A stretch of DNA of 21,645 bases, taken from positions 1 through 21,645 of the forward strand of contig JBKBXU010000033.1 of NCBI GenBank assembly GCA_046313675.1. The letters are read 5' to 3'. Below, in pieces: positions 6,646-13,738 of this stretch. The stretch's first letter is position 1, and each line of letters begins with the position of its first letter. Below the pieces are notes generated by a model. It was not told the origin of the DNA. It did no database searches and worked only from the letters and a program-made list of their open reading frames with translations. The translations under genes and the position numbers were made by a program. The DNA comes from JBKBXU01 sp046313675 (GTDB lineage Bacteria > Bacteroidota > Bacteroidia > Cytophagales > Cytophagaceae).

Positions 6646-8877
6646 TTGAGCTTACATAGTAAAAAAATCGCAGCGGAACTCAGTGTTCCGGTTTCCGGAG
6701 TACAGGCAGTCCTTAAGTTGTTGGAAGAAGGTTCGACAATCCCCTTTATAGCCAGATACCGGAAGGAAATGACCGGAAGCCTTGATGAAGTTGTAATTGG
6801 TGCTATTCGTGACAGAAATCAACAATTGACCGAACTTGATAAACGTCGGGAAAGTATTTTAAAGTCAATTAAAGAGCAGGGAAAGCTGAATGACGACTTG
6901 GAGGCCAAAATACATGCAGCTCTTACGCTTTCTGAGCTTGAAGATATTTATTTGCCTTACAAGCCTAAAAGGCGGACTCGTGCCACGATTGCCAGGGAGA
7001 AAGGACTTGAGCCACTGGCAAAATTGATCTTTGAACAGAATTCCAGGGATATACTGTCTGCTTCAGAGCAATACATTGATGCTGAGAAAGAGGTTAACTC
7101 AAGCGATGAAGCCCTGGCAGGTGCCAGAGACATTATTGCTGAATGGATAAATGAAGATGTGCAGAGCAGAAAAAGAATACGTGAATTATTCTTTACAAAA
7201 GGTGTAGTTAGATCCAAAATCATTCCGGGCAAGGAACGAGAAGGGGAGAAGTATAAAGATTATTTTGAATGGGAAGAAGCCGTTTCTAAAGTTCCGTCTC
7301 ATCGCATGCTGGCTATGAGAAGAGGAGAACGTGAATTGTTTCTGATGTTGGACATATTGCCCCCGGAAGAAGATGCTGTTGAATTGCTGGAAAGACAATT
7401 TTTGAAAAGTACCGGAGAGTCAGCCGAGCAAATTAAACTTGCAGTTAAAGACTGTTATAAAAGGTTGATGAAGCCATCCATGGAGACGGAAGTACGGATG
7501 GTTACAAAGAACAAAGCCGATGAAGAAGCTATAAAAGTTTTTAGTGATAATATTAAGCAACTTTTGCTTGCTCCACCTTTGGGGCAAAAGAATATACTTG
7601 CTATTGATCCTGCTTTTAGAACCGGATGTAAAGTAGTCTGTCTTGACAAACAAGGGAAACTGCTGCACAATACCACTATTTTTCCCCATGAATATCAGCA
7701 CAAGACAGCAGAATCCGAAAAGACTATTAAGGATCTTTGTGAAAAGTTCGCTATTGAAGCGGTTGCCATTGGTAATGGTACTGCCAGCAGGGAAACAGAA
7801 ACGTTTGTCAAGAAATTAGGACTTTCATCATCCATTGCGATCGTAATGGTAAATGAGAGTGGGGCGTCTGTTTATTCGGCCTCAGAAGTTGCCAGAGAGG
7901 AGTTTCCTGATCATGATGTTACGGTTCGGGGAGCGGTCTCTATTGGACGAAGGTTGATGGATCCTTTAGCTGAACTTGTGAAAATTGATGCAAAATCCAT
8001 AGGGGTAGGGCAGTATCAGCATGATGTTGATCAGAGCGCTTTAAAAGACAAATTGGATGAGACGGTCATGAGTTGCGTAAATGCCGTGGGCGTGGAAGTA
8101 AATACCGCCAGCAAGCAGATTCTGACATATATATCAGGTTTGGGAAGCCAGTTGGCTCAAAACATCGTGGAGTTTCGTAACCAGAATGGCCCCTTTCAGT
8201 CACGTGAAGAATTGAAGAAAGTCCCGCGCATGGGCGATAAAGCATTTGAACAGGCAGCAGGCTTTCTGAGGATCAGGGATGGGAAAAATCCATTGGATAG
8301 CAGTTCTGTACACCCTGAAAGTTATTACCTGGTAAAACAAATGGCTACAGACCTTAGATGTGAAGTGAAAGATCTTCTAAAAAATTCTACAGTAAGGTCT
8401 ACTATAAATGTTAAAAATTACGTCAATGAAAAGGTGGGTCTGCCAACTTTAACTGATATTATTCAGGAACTGTCCAAGCCGGGCCGTGATCCAAGGGAAC
8501 AATTTGAGGTTTTTAGCTTTGCTGAAGGCATAGAAAAGCCTGAGGATTTAAGGCAGGGGATGAAATTGCCGGGAATAGTGACAAATATTACGAAATTTGG
8601 GGTTTTTGTTGATGTAGGTGTTCATCAGGATGGCTTGGTTCATATAAGTCATCTGGCCGATCGATTTGTTAGTGATCCTAATGAAGTTGTAAAGGTAGCT
8701 CAGAAGGTAATGGTAACCGTACTTGAAGTAGACTTGTCAAGAAAAAGGATTTCACTATCTATGAAGGGTGATGTGCCGGAGAATAAACCGGAACGAAAGA
8801 AGAAAGATAAAGTTGAGCCGAAGAAAGAGGAGGATATGAATGATATGCTTGCTAAGCTTAAAAGCAAGTTTAAATAA
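6646..8877 (+). CDS. tex: Tex-family RNA-binding transcription accessory protein
   Basis: The 743-residue protein matches the Tex architecture. The N-terminal helical domain has the typical LLEEGSTIPFIARYRKE near residues 26-41. A YqgF/RNase H-like domain begins near 316 (ILAIDPAFRTGCKVV), helix-hairpin-helix motifs lie near 489-545 (ISGLGSQLAQNIV, VPRMGDKAFEQAAGFLRI), and an S1 RNA-binding domain covers about 638-710 (GIVTNITKFGVFVDVGVHQ). A lysine-rich tail follows. Tex relates to eukaryotic Spt6 and binds nucleic acid; its role in bacteria is only partly known. The start must be TTG at 6646, because an in-frame TAG lies at 6640-6642 and the first residues already match the family's N-terminus. 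A shared terminator lies just downstream. Confidence 0.96.
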   Translation: MSLHSKKIAAELSVPVSGVQAVLKLLEEGSTIPFIARYRKEMTGSLDEVVIGAIRDRNQQLTELDKRRESILKSIKEQGKLNDDLEAKIHAALTLSELEDIYLPYKPKRRTRATIAREKGLEPLAKLIFEQNSRDILSASEQYIDAEKEVNSSDEALAGARDIIAEWINEDVQSRKRIRELFFTKGVVRSKIIPGKEREGEKYKDYFEWEEAVSKVPSHRMLAMRRGERELFLMLDILPPEEDAVELLERQFLKSTGESAEQIKLAVKDCYKRLMKPSMETEVRMVTKNKADEEAIKVFSDNIKQLLLAPPLGQKNILAIDPAFRTGCKVVCLDKQGKLLHNTTIFPHEYQHKTAESEKTIKDLCEKFAIEAVAIGNGTASRETETFVKKLGLSSSIAIVMVNESGASVYSASEVAREEFPDHDVTVRGAVSIGRRLMDPLAELVKIDAKSIGVGQYQHDVDQSALKDKLDETVMSCVNAVGVEVNTASKQILTYISGLGSQLAQNIVEFRNQNGPFQSREELKKVPRMGDKAFEQAAGFLRIRDGKNPLDSSSVHPESYYLVKQMATDLRCEVKDLLKNSTVRSTINVKNYVNEKVGLPTLTDIIQELSKPGRDPREQFEVFSFAEGIEKPEDLRQGMKLPGIVTNITKFGVFVDVGVHQDGLVHISHLADRFVSDPNEVVKVAQKVMVTVLEVDLSRKRISLSMKGDVPENKPERKKKDKVEPKKEEDMNDMLAKLKSKFK

Positions 8878-8884
8878 TAAAAAG

Positions 8885-8936
8885 AAAGGGTTTAATTTTT
8901 ATTAAACCCTTTACATTTTCATTATAAAGGGTTTTT
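8885..8936. terminator. Overlapping bidirectional terminators with a shared middle arm
   Basis: Three arms are seen: A (8885-8896, AAAGGGTTTAAT), B (8901-8913, ATTAAACCCTTTA) and C (8925-8934, TAAAGGGTTT followed by TT). A pairs perfectly with B over 12 bp around a TTTT loop; B pairs perfectly with C over 10 bp. B:C followed by T's reads as the plus-strand terminator for tex. A:B followed on the minus strand by CTTTTTATT reads as the terminator for the small lipoprotein gene. The two hairpins exclude each other. Confidence 0.8.
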
Positions 8937-8938
8937 GA

Positions 8939-9064
8939 TTAGATCTTCTCTTCTTGGGTTTTGATTTCTTTCACGTCCTCTTTAGTGTATGTTGGACAAG
9001 TGTAATGGCGACAAGCACCAGATAAAAATACAACTAAACCGGAGATCAATAATATTTTTTTCAT
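8939..9064 (-). CDS. 41-residue lipoprotein of the 'CPTYT' type
   Basis: On the minus strand an ATG at 9062-9064 opens 41 codons ending in TAA (8939-8941). The product begins MKKILLISGLVVFLSGAC, a lipoprotein signal with Cys18 as the lipid-modified residue. A short mature part follows, with HYTCPTYTKEDVKEI and a charged end (KTQEEKI). Tiny lipoproteins with a CPTY-type core are familiar in Bacteroidota, though their function is not known to me. The frame starts with a natural ATG, has a good lipobox, its own promoter-like TATATTTG upstream and a terminator just after the stop, so I judge it a real gene. It is convergent with tex. Confidence 0.78.
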   Translation of the reverse strand: MKKILLISGLVVFLSGACRHYTCPTYTKEDVKEIKTQEEKI

Positions 9065-9100
9065 AAGGGCTAAAGTTTTAAAGATTTTTTTTCAGTAATT

Positions 9101-9108
9101 CAAATATA
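9101..9108 (-). promoter_or_regulatory. Possible -7 box for the small lipoprotein gene
   Basis: The minus strand reads TATATTTG, a perfect TAnnTTTG match, 37 bp before the ATG. No clear TTG is found at the usual distance upstream, so confidence is modest. Confidence 0.35.
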
Positions 9109-9241
9109 AAATAATTTTTAAAAAAATTATAATTTTAATAATACTTTCTTGAAATTTAATATTTACTTAACCTTAGAAAATACGTGCTAAAGAGTAAAAG
9201 GTTTAATTTTTTTTTGATATTTGCTTATATTTTTAAATTAA

Positions 9242-9985
9242 ATGGGTGAAATAGGAATTATCGGATTTGGAAGCTTTGGGCGGTTTTTTATTCCGCATCT
9301 TAAGCCATATTTTAAGATCACTGTGTATGACCAGATCAATCTCTCGGATGCTGCCGAGGAAATGGGGATAGCATGGGGTACATTGGAAGAGGTTGTGAAA
9401 AAAGATATTGTCATCTTGGGAGTTCCTGTGCAGTTCCTTGAATCGCTGATTCAGGAAATTAGTGGTATTATTAATCCACAGGCTTTGGTTATGGATATTT
9501 CATCCGTAAAAATCAAACCAGTTGACCTGATGCTAAAGTATCTCCCGGAGAGTGTTCAGATTATTGGTACCCATCCGCTTTTCGGCCCTCAAAGTGGTAA
9601 GTTTGGCATCAAAGGCCTTAACATTGTGGTCTGTCCGGTGCGTACCCATCTTTATGGCAACATCTTTCGGTTTTTTTCTAAAGTTTTAGAGCTTAACGTA
9701 ATGGAGCGAACTCCCTTGATTCATGACCAGCAGATGGCTTATGTACAAGCGTTAACGCATTTCATAGGCAGGGCTGTGAATGAAATGGATATTCCGGATG
9801 TGGAACAAAAAACTCCGGCTTATCAGTATCTGTTAGATATAAAGCGAAACCTTGGGCAGGATTCCATGGATTTATTTTTGACCATTGAACAGGAGAATCC
9901 TTATGCTAAGAATATACGAAATCAATTTATTGAAGAACTGAATACCCTTAACCGTAAGTTAGAACAACCTGATATGCTTATGTAA
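9242..9985 (+). CDS. tyrA: Prephenate (or arogenate) dehydrogenase, tyrosine biosynthesis
   Basis: The protein has 247 residues with an N-terminal Rossmann fold: GFGSFG (8-13), and an acidic Asp30 at the end of the second strand (ITVYDQ), which favours NAD over NADP. His111 in GTHPLFGPQSG corresponds to the conserved catalytic histidine, and His173 in ALTHFIGRA to the second conserved one. The enzyme would oxidise and decarboxylate prephenate or arogenate toward tyrosine. It is a short form with the dehydrogenase domains only and no ACT or chorismate mutase domain. Whether prephenate or arogenate is used cannot be read. A GATATTTG box (9216-9223) lies just upstream, and a bidirectional terminator separates it from the convergent gltA. 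Confidence 0.88.
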   Translation: MGEIGIIGFGSFGRFFIPHLKPYFKITVYDQINLSDAAEEMGIAWGTLEEVVKKDIVILGVPVQFLESLIQEISGIINPQALVMDISSVKIKPVDLMLKYLPESVQIIGTHPLFGPQSGKFGIKGLNIVVCPVRTHLYGNIFRFFSKVLELNVMERTPLIHDQQMAYVQALTHFIGRAVNEMDIPDVEQKTPAYQYLLDIKRNLGQDSMDLFLTIEQENPYAKNIRNQFIEELNTLNRKLEQPDMLM

Positions 9986-10011
9986 AACGTAATGCCTGGG
10001 AGATAACAAAT

Positions 10012-10040
10012 AAAAAAGGCCGGTAAATCCGGCCTTTTTT
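10012..10040. terminator. Bidirectional terminator between tyrA and gltA
   Basis: A perfect stem AAAAAAGGCCGG (10012-10023) pairs with CCGGCCTTTTTT (10029-10040) around TAAAT. A-run and T-run flank the GC core, so it can work on both strands for the two convergent genes. Confidence 0.92.
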
Positions 10041-10059
10041 ATTAAATAAAGTATAAATT

Positions 10060-11346
10060 TTATCTTTCAGAAAGAGGTTTGTAATTTCTTTCATTATGTC
10101 CAACATAAACCTGTCTAGGCCTTCCTATTGGTTCACCTGCTTCTCTCATTTCTTTCCATTGTGCTATCCATCCCGGAAGACGTCCTAAGGCAAACATAAC
10201 TGTAAACAGATCTGTTCTCAATCCTAAAGCTCTATAGATAATTCCTGAATAGAAATCCACGTTAGGATATAATTTTCTTTCAATAAAGTATGGATCGCTA
10301 AGTGCTTCCTCTTCCAGTTTTTTAGCGATATCAAGTACCGGGTCATTAATTCCTAAATTAGCCAAAACCTGGTCACAGGCTTTTTTGATGATTTTAGCTC
10401 TTGGATCAAAGTTTTTATAAACCCTGTGGCCAAATCCCATTAGGCGGAAAGGATCATTTTTATCTTTTGCTTTGGCCAGATATTTTTTAGCATCTCCGCC
10501 ATCATTTTTAATGGCTTCCAGCATTTCAATTACCGCCTGGTTTGCTCCACCGTGAAGTGGCCCCCATAGGGCATTGATTCCGGCCGCAACGGAAGAATAT
10601 AAGCTGGCATGCGCAGAACCTACTATTCTTACTGTTGAAGTAGAACAGTTTTGCTCATGATCAGCATGAAGTATAAGTAAAGTATTTAAAGCTTCAACTA
10701 CAACAGGATCCACCTGGTATTCCTGATATGGAAGACCAAACATCATATATAAGAAATTCGAGCAATAATCAAGGTCATTTCTTGGGTACATTTCAGGTTG
10801 TCCCTTGGAGTTTTTATAAGACCATGCTGCAATGGTAGGAAGTTTGGCCATTAAACGTATAATGGTAAGGTCAATTTCCTCATTTTCCGCATTAGGATTA
10901 ATAGAGCCCGGATAAAAGGCCGTCAATGAACAAACCATGGAAGACAGAACACCCATAGGATGAGCGTTAGACGGGAATCCGTCAAATATTTTTTTGAAAT
11001 CTTCGTGAAGGTTTGTATGCCTGGTTATGCGGCTTGCAAAGGTGTTTAGCTGTTCTTTGGTAGGCAGTTCTCCATAGATCAGTAAATATGAAACCTCAAG
11101 AAAAGATGATTTTTCAGCAAGTTGTTCGATAGGATAACCCCTGTAACGCAATATGCCTGTTTCGCCATCAAGGAAAGTTATAGCACTTTTGGTCGCTCCG
11201 GTGTTTTTATACCCAGTATCAAGTGTTATATACCCCGTTTGACCTCTCAGGGAAGAGATGTCGATAGCTTTTTCATTTTCGGTTCCTTCTATAACGGGAA
11301 GTTGATAAGTTTTTCCTTCCAGAATCAGTTCAGCATGCTTTGACAT
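10060..11346 (-). CDS. gltA: Citrate synthase (type II, GltA-like)
   Basis: Citrate synthase joins acetyl-CoA and oxaloacetate to open the TCA cycle. From the ATG at 11344-11346 the protein has 428 residues, the usual size of the bacterial hexameric type. The N-terminal small domain (AELILEGKTYQLPVIEGTEN) is present. The catalytic residues are His265 in GPLHGGAN, His307 in GFGHRVYKNFDPRA and Asp364 in PNVDFYSG. The conserved LHADHEQNCSTSTVR segment is near 226-240. A TTG two codons upstream (11352) is the only alternative start and is unlikely. The gene is transcribed alone, divergent from the DUF4136 lipoprotein gene and convergent with tyrA. Confidence 0.97.
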   Translation of the reverse strand: MSKHAELILEGKTYQLPVIEGTENEKAIDISSLRGQTGYITLDTGYKNTGATKSAITFLDGETGILRYRGYPIEQLAEKSSFLEVSYLLIYGELPTKEQLNTFASRITRHTNLHEDFKKIFDGFPSNAHPMGVLSSMVCSLTAFYPGSINPNAENEEIDLTIIRLMAKLPTIAAWSYKNSKGQPEMYPRNDLDYCSNFLYMMFGLPYQEYQVDPVVVEALNTLLILHADHEQNCSTSTVRIVGSAHASLYSSVAAGINALWGPLHGGANQAVIEMLEAIKNDGGDAKKYLAKAKDKNDPFRLMGFGHRVYKNFDPRAKIIKKACDQVLANLGINDPVLDIAKKLEEEALSDPYFIERKLYPNVDFYSGIIYRALGLRTDLFTVMFALGRLPGWIAQWKEMREAGEPIGRPRQVYVGHNERNYKPLSER

Positions 11347-11460
11347 TATCAAAAATTTTTTTGGGATTAAAAATCGAATTCTTTATTGAGCCGAAAATAA
11401 TTAAAAAATGATTGGAAAAAAATAACCTTAGCATTTTTTTACGATAATTTATCATTCAAT

Positions 11461-11486
11461 GTAAAATGTTTCTTAAAACATTTTAC
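11461..11486. promoter_or_regulatory. Perfect 11-bp hairpin in the gltA/DUF4136 intergenic region
   Basis: GTAAAATGTTT (11461-11471) and AAACATTTTAC (11476-11486) form a perfect inverted repeat around CTTA, ending 39 bp before the lipoprotein ATG. The following CCCACTTTTTTAG gives it a weak terminator look on the plus strand, so it may be an operator or an attenuator. Confidence 0.5.
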
Positions 11487-11515
11487 CCACTTTTTTAGTG
11501 TTTCTAATAGGTAAA

Positions 11516-11523
11516 GGGAGGTG
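11516..11523 (+). promoter_or_regulatory. Unusually strong Shine-Dalgarno site
   Basis: GGGAGGTG ends two bases before the ATG at 11526. Few genes in this window have such a site, in line with Bacteroidota, so it stands out and fixes the start of the DUF4136 gene. Confidence 0.65.
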
Positions 11524-11525
11524 AA

Positions 11526-12128
11526 ATGAGAGTTAAATTATCTTATATACTGGTGAGCCTGCTTATTATAGTGGGTTGTAGAAGAGGTTCTTATTATTCT
11601 GACCGGATTGACGGTTTAAATTATCAGCAATATACTACTTATGCATGGTTGCCGACAGCTGATACGGCAATGGATAATGGTTTTATTAATAATGAAATTT
11701 TAATTGAAAATGTACGACAGGCTGCTGACCGTGAAATGGAGGCGAGAGGGTTTACTGTTAACACAGAAAATCCGGATGTTTTGCTGCTTGTACATACTAT
11801 GTTCGAACGCAGGCAGGAATTGGTAAGATCTGCCCCCCTATATAGTAGTTATGGCTATTATCATCCCGGGTTCTATACCGGACCTATGCATCCGTTCTAT
11901 TACAACCGTTTTTATACCATGCCTTTTATTTCAGGTTATGACATCAGACAGGTTGATTACACCGAAGGTTCGGTTGTGGTGGACATGATTGAAAAAGACA
12001 CAAACAGGTTGATTTGGAGAGGATGGATGGAAAAACGTATAGATAATCCTCAGCGAATGCAAAGAAATATTCCGGACCATGTCTGCCGGATATTCAGAGA
12101 TTTTCCGCTAGATAAGGATGATGGGTAA
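11526..12128 (+). CDS. DUF4136 lipoprotein
   Basis: The 200-residue protein starts with a lipoprotein signal ending IIVGC (Cys18). The mature chain follows the DUF4136 pattern: an opening YQQYTTYAWLP segment, IENVRQAADREMEARGF, NPDVLLLVHTMFE, an aromatic and proline-rich middle (YYHPGFYTGPMHPFYY), then YTEGSVVVDMIEKDTNRLIWRGW, the family's characteristic closing block. It is expected to be membrane-anchored in the periplasm or at the outer membrane. No enzymatic role is known for the family. It has a strong ribosome binding site and a hairpin in its leader. A terminator just after it also overlaps the end of the convergent kinase-like gene. Confidence 0.85.
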   Translation: MRVKLSYILVSLLIIVGCRRGSYYSDRIDGLNYQQYTTYAWLPTADTAMDNGFINNEILIENVRQAADREMEARGFTVNTENPDVLLLVHTMFERRQELVRSAPLYSSYGYYHPGFYTGPMHPFYYNRFYTMPFISGYDIRQVDYTEGSVVVDMIEKDTNRLIWRGWMEKRIDNPQRMQRNIPDHVCRIFRDFPLDKDDG

Positions 12129-12137
12129 AAAAATGAG

Positions 12138-12161
12138 GGCATCTGATATCAGATGCCTTTT
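12138..12161. terminator. Bidirectional terminator overlapping a stop codon
   Basis: A perfect 20-bp palindrome (GGCATCTGATATCAGATGCC, 12138-12157) is followed by TTTT on the plus strand and, after CTCA, by a T-run on the minus strand. The TGA stop of the minus-strand gene (12149-12151) lies inside the hairpin. Confidence 0.8.
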
Positions 12162-13138
12162 AATTCTAAAATGTATTTATCCATGAGATCCAGGTACTTT
12201 TTTACTTCAGGATTTAACCCTGTTCCTGAAAAAGTTTGTAATGCAGAAACTTTTGCCCGGACATTGGCTCGGAATATTTTATAAAACAGAAATAGTTGTT
12301 GGTCTGCTTCTGAGCTAAGGCAAGGGAAACCTTCGAGATATTTTTTTAATAGTAAGTTGCTAAAATCTTTTCTTGAGAAATATTCCAGATCCATGCATAG
12401 AAATGCGATCTCATGTAACACATCAATGGTTCTGAACTCAGCTTTATATTCTATACAGTCAAACAACACAGGAGGGGCTGTTAAAAAAATATTGCCTGAA
12501 TGAAGATCTCCATGCAGATCCCGTACAAACCCTTTGTTAATTCTTAAAATGAAAACATCTTTATTTTTAAATATAAATCTCTGAGCAGTAGTCAGGCTTT
12601 CATTAATTATGTTAAGATACCTTTCTTCATGATGATCTTCTATTAAAGGTACGATCTGTCGAATATCTGCAAAGTTTTCATATAGATTTTCAGGAGAGAA
12701 TGCTGTATTTATTATGGAAGCTGTGTTATGAAAACCGGAGATTATACCTGCCAGGTTTTCGATTTCCTCAGATCTTACCTTGCCCTCTTTAAGTAGTTTA
12801 GTCATCAATTTTTCCTGCGGTAGGGTCTTCATTTTTAAAACATAATCTATAGTTTTTCCGGCGCCATTGATCTCTACCAGGCCTGAGTTTTCTGTGACAG
12901 GCAAGACCTGCAGATAAATTCCAGATGTAAACCGCTGGTTAAGTTGTAGCTCGTTAAAGCAATAGGTTTTGCGTAATTCTATTGTTGAAAAATCGAGGAA
13001 GGAGTTTTTAACAGGTTTTTTAATCTTGTAGGCGTAGGAAGAAGTGATGATTACAAAGGAAATATGGGTTTCGATCAGTGTGGCATTGTCCTGATTATTA
13101 AAGGAATTAAATAATTGTTTAAGTTGATCAGGAGTCAT
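12149..13138 (-). CDS. Aminoglycoside phosphotransferase-like kinase (COG2187 type)
   Basis: The 329-residue protein has a protein-kinase-like fold of the APH family. An N-lobe lysine is in SSYAYKIKKPV (Lys38), the catalytic loop is RDLHGDLHSGN (206-216, Asp211 and Asn216), and the metal-binding Asp227 is in LFDCIEYK. LHEIAFLCMDLEY follows. This matches the COG2187 group, usually fused to a C-terminal P-loop kinase domain. Here that domain is encoded by a separate gene upstream, overlapping this one by 11 bp, so the two are surely co-transcribed and probably act together. The substrate is unknown; antibiotic resistance should not be assumed. The stop codon lies inside the terminator hairpin. 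Confidence 0.82.
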   Translation of the reverse strand: MTPDQLKQLFNSFNNQDNATLIETHISFVIITSSYAYKIKKPVKNSFLDFSTIELRKTYCFNELQLNQRFTSGIYLQVLPVTENSGLVEINGAGKTIDYVLKMKTLPQEKLMTKLLKEGKVRSEEIENLAGIISGFHNTASIINTAFSPENLYENFADIRQIVPLIEDHHEERYLNIINESLTTAQRFIFKNKDVFILRINKGFVRDLHGDLHSGNIFLTAPPVLFDCIEYKAEFRTIDVLHEIAFLCMDLEYFSRKDFSNLLLKKYLEGFPCLSSEADQQLFLFYKIFRANVRAKVSALQTFSGTGLNPEVKKYLDLMDKYILELKGI

Positions 13139-13619
13139 AGCCGGTATATCGTAAACATTGTTGTATCATATTATCTACATCTTCGTTTTCTGAGCTTAAT
13201 TTTAGAAAATTATCGCAGGGCGGCTCAAATTGTTCTTTTAATTTCAGGTAAACCTGATAATCGGCATCGCTGTCCGGCCGTTTATGGCTGGTTCGTTTTT
13301 TTGAGGTTTCATCATCGGCATAAACCCAGATCCAGTAAATCGTATTGTTTACCTCGGATAATTCATCCTCAAACCATTCCCTTAATCCGGCCTTATAAAA
13401 AGTAGCATCAATGATCGTATGATGATTATGTGAATTTTTGGCTCGTTGAAGCATAACTTCATATACGGCTAGTTTTTGCTCTTCCGAATAATTTACCTCT
13501 TTGTTAAGTTCTTTTCGTACAAGGTCACTGCTAATGTACATGGCATTTATTTTTTCTGCCAACTTTTGGGCAAGGAAGCTTTTACCTGAACCCGGAAGTC
13601 CGAATATGATTATTGCCAT
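13128..13619 (-). CDS. P-loop (AAA/zeta-like) small-molecule kinase
   Basis: This 163-residue protein begins directly with a Walker A motif, IIFGLPGSGKS (residues 4-14). It continues with YISSDLVRKELN, where the SD pair is typical of gluconate-kinase/zeta-like P-loop kinases. TIIDATFYKAGLR follows as the Walker B-like strand, then a lid-like KKRTSHKRPDSDADYQVY rich in arginine and lysine. It corresponds to the COG0645 domain that normally forms the C-terminal half of COG2187 fusion proteins. It is the first gene of a two-gene unit with the APH-like kinase, overlapping it by 11 bp. A perfect 18-bp palindrome lies three bases before its ATG. The substrate is unknown. Confidence 0.82.
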   Translation of the reverse strand: MAIIIFGLPGSGKSFLAQKLAEKINAMYISSDLVRKELNKEVNYSEEQKLAVYEVMLQRAKNSHNHHTIIDATFYKAGLREWFEDELSEVNNTIYWIWVYADDETSKKRTSHKRPDSDADYQVYLKLKEQFEPPCDNFLKLSSENEDVDNMIQQCLRYTGYDS

Positions 13620-13621
13620 CG

Positions 13622-13639
13622 AATTAAAAGCTTTTAATT
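13622..13639. promoter_or_regulatory. Perfect 18-bp palindrome near the start of the kinase operon
   Basis: AATTAAAAGCTTTTAATT is fully self-complementary and lies two bases before the minus-strand ATG (13617-13619). The word AAGCTTTTAA occurs again at 13684, and AACAAA-TAG-TTTGTT (13693-13707) forms another short inverted repeat, all in the 119-bp gap to the divergent ATPase gene. It may be an operator or AT-rich promoter DNA. Confidence 0.4.
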
Positions 13640-13738
13640 TTCATAAGTTATAAATTTACATGAAATTTGCACAGGTTCTTGCCAAGCTTTTAACAAATAG
13701 TTTGTTTAAAGGTATTGTTTAATATTATTTTTATTTTT

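Noticed and set aside
12149..13138. Antibiotic-resistance aminoglycoside kinase
   Set aside because: The fold is APH-like, but the sequence fits the COG2187 group that pairs with a P-loop kinase; nothing ties it to drug modification.
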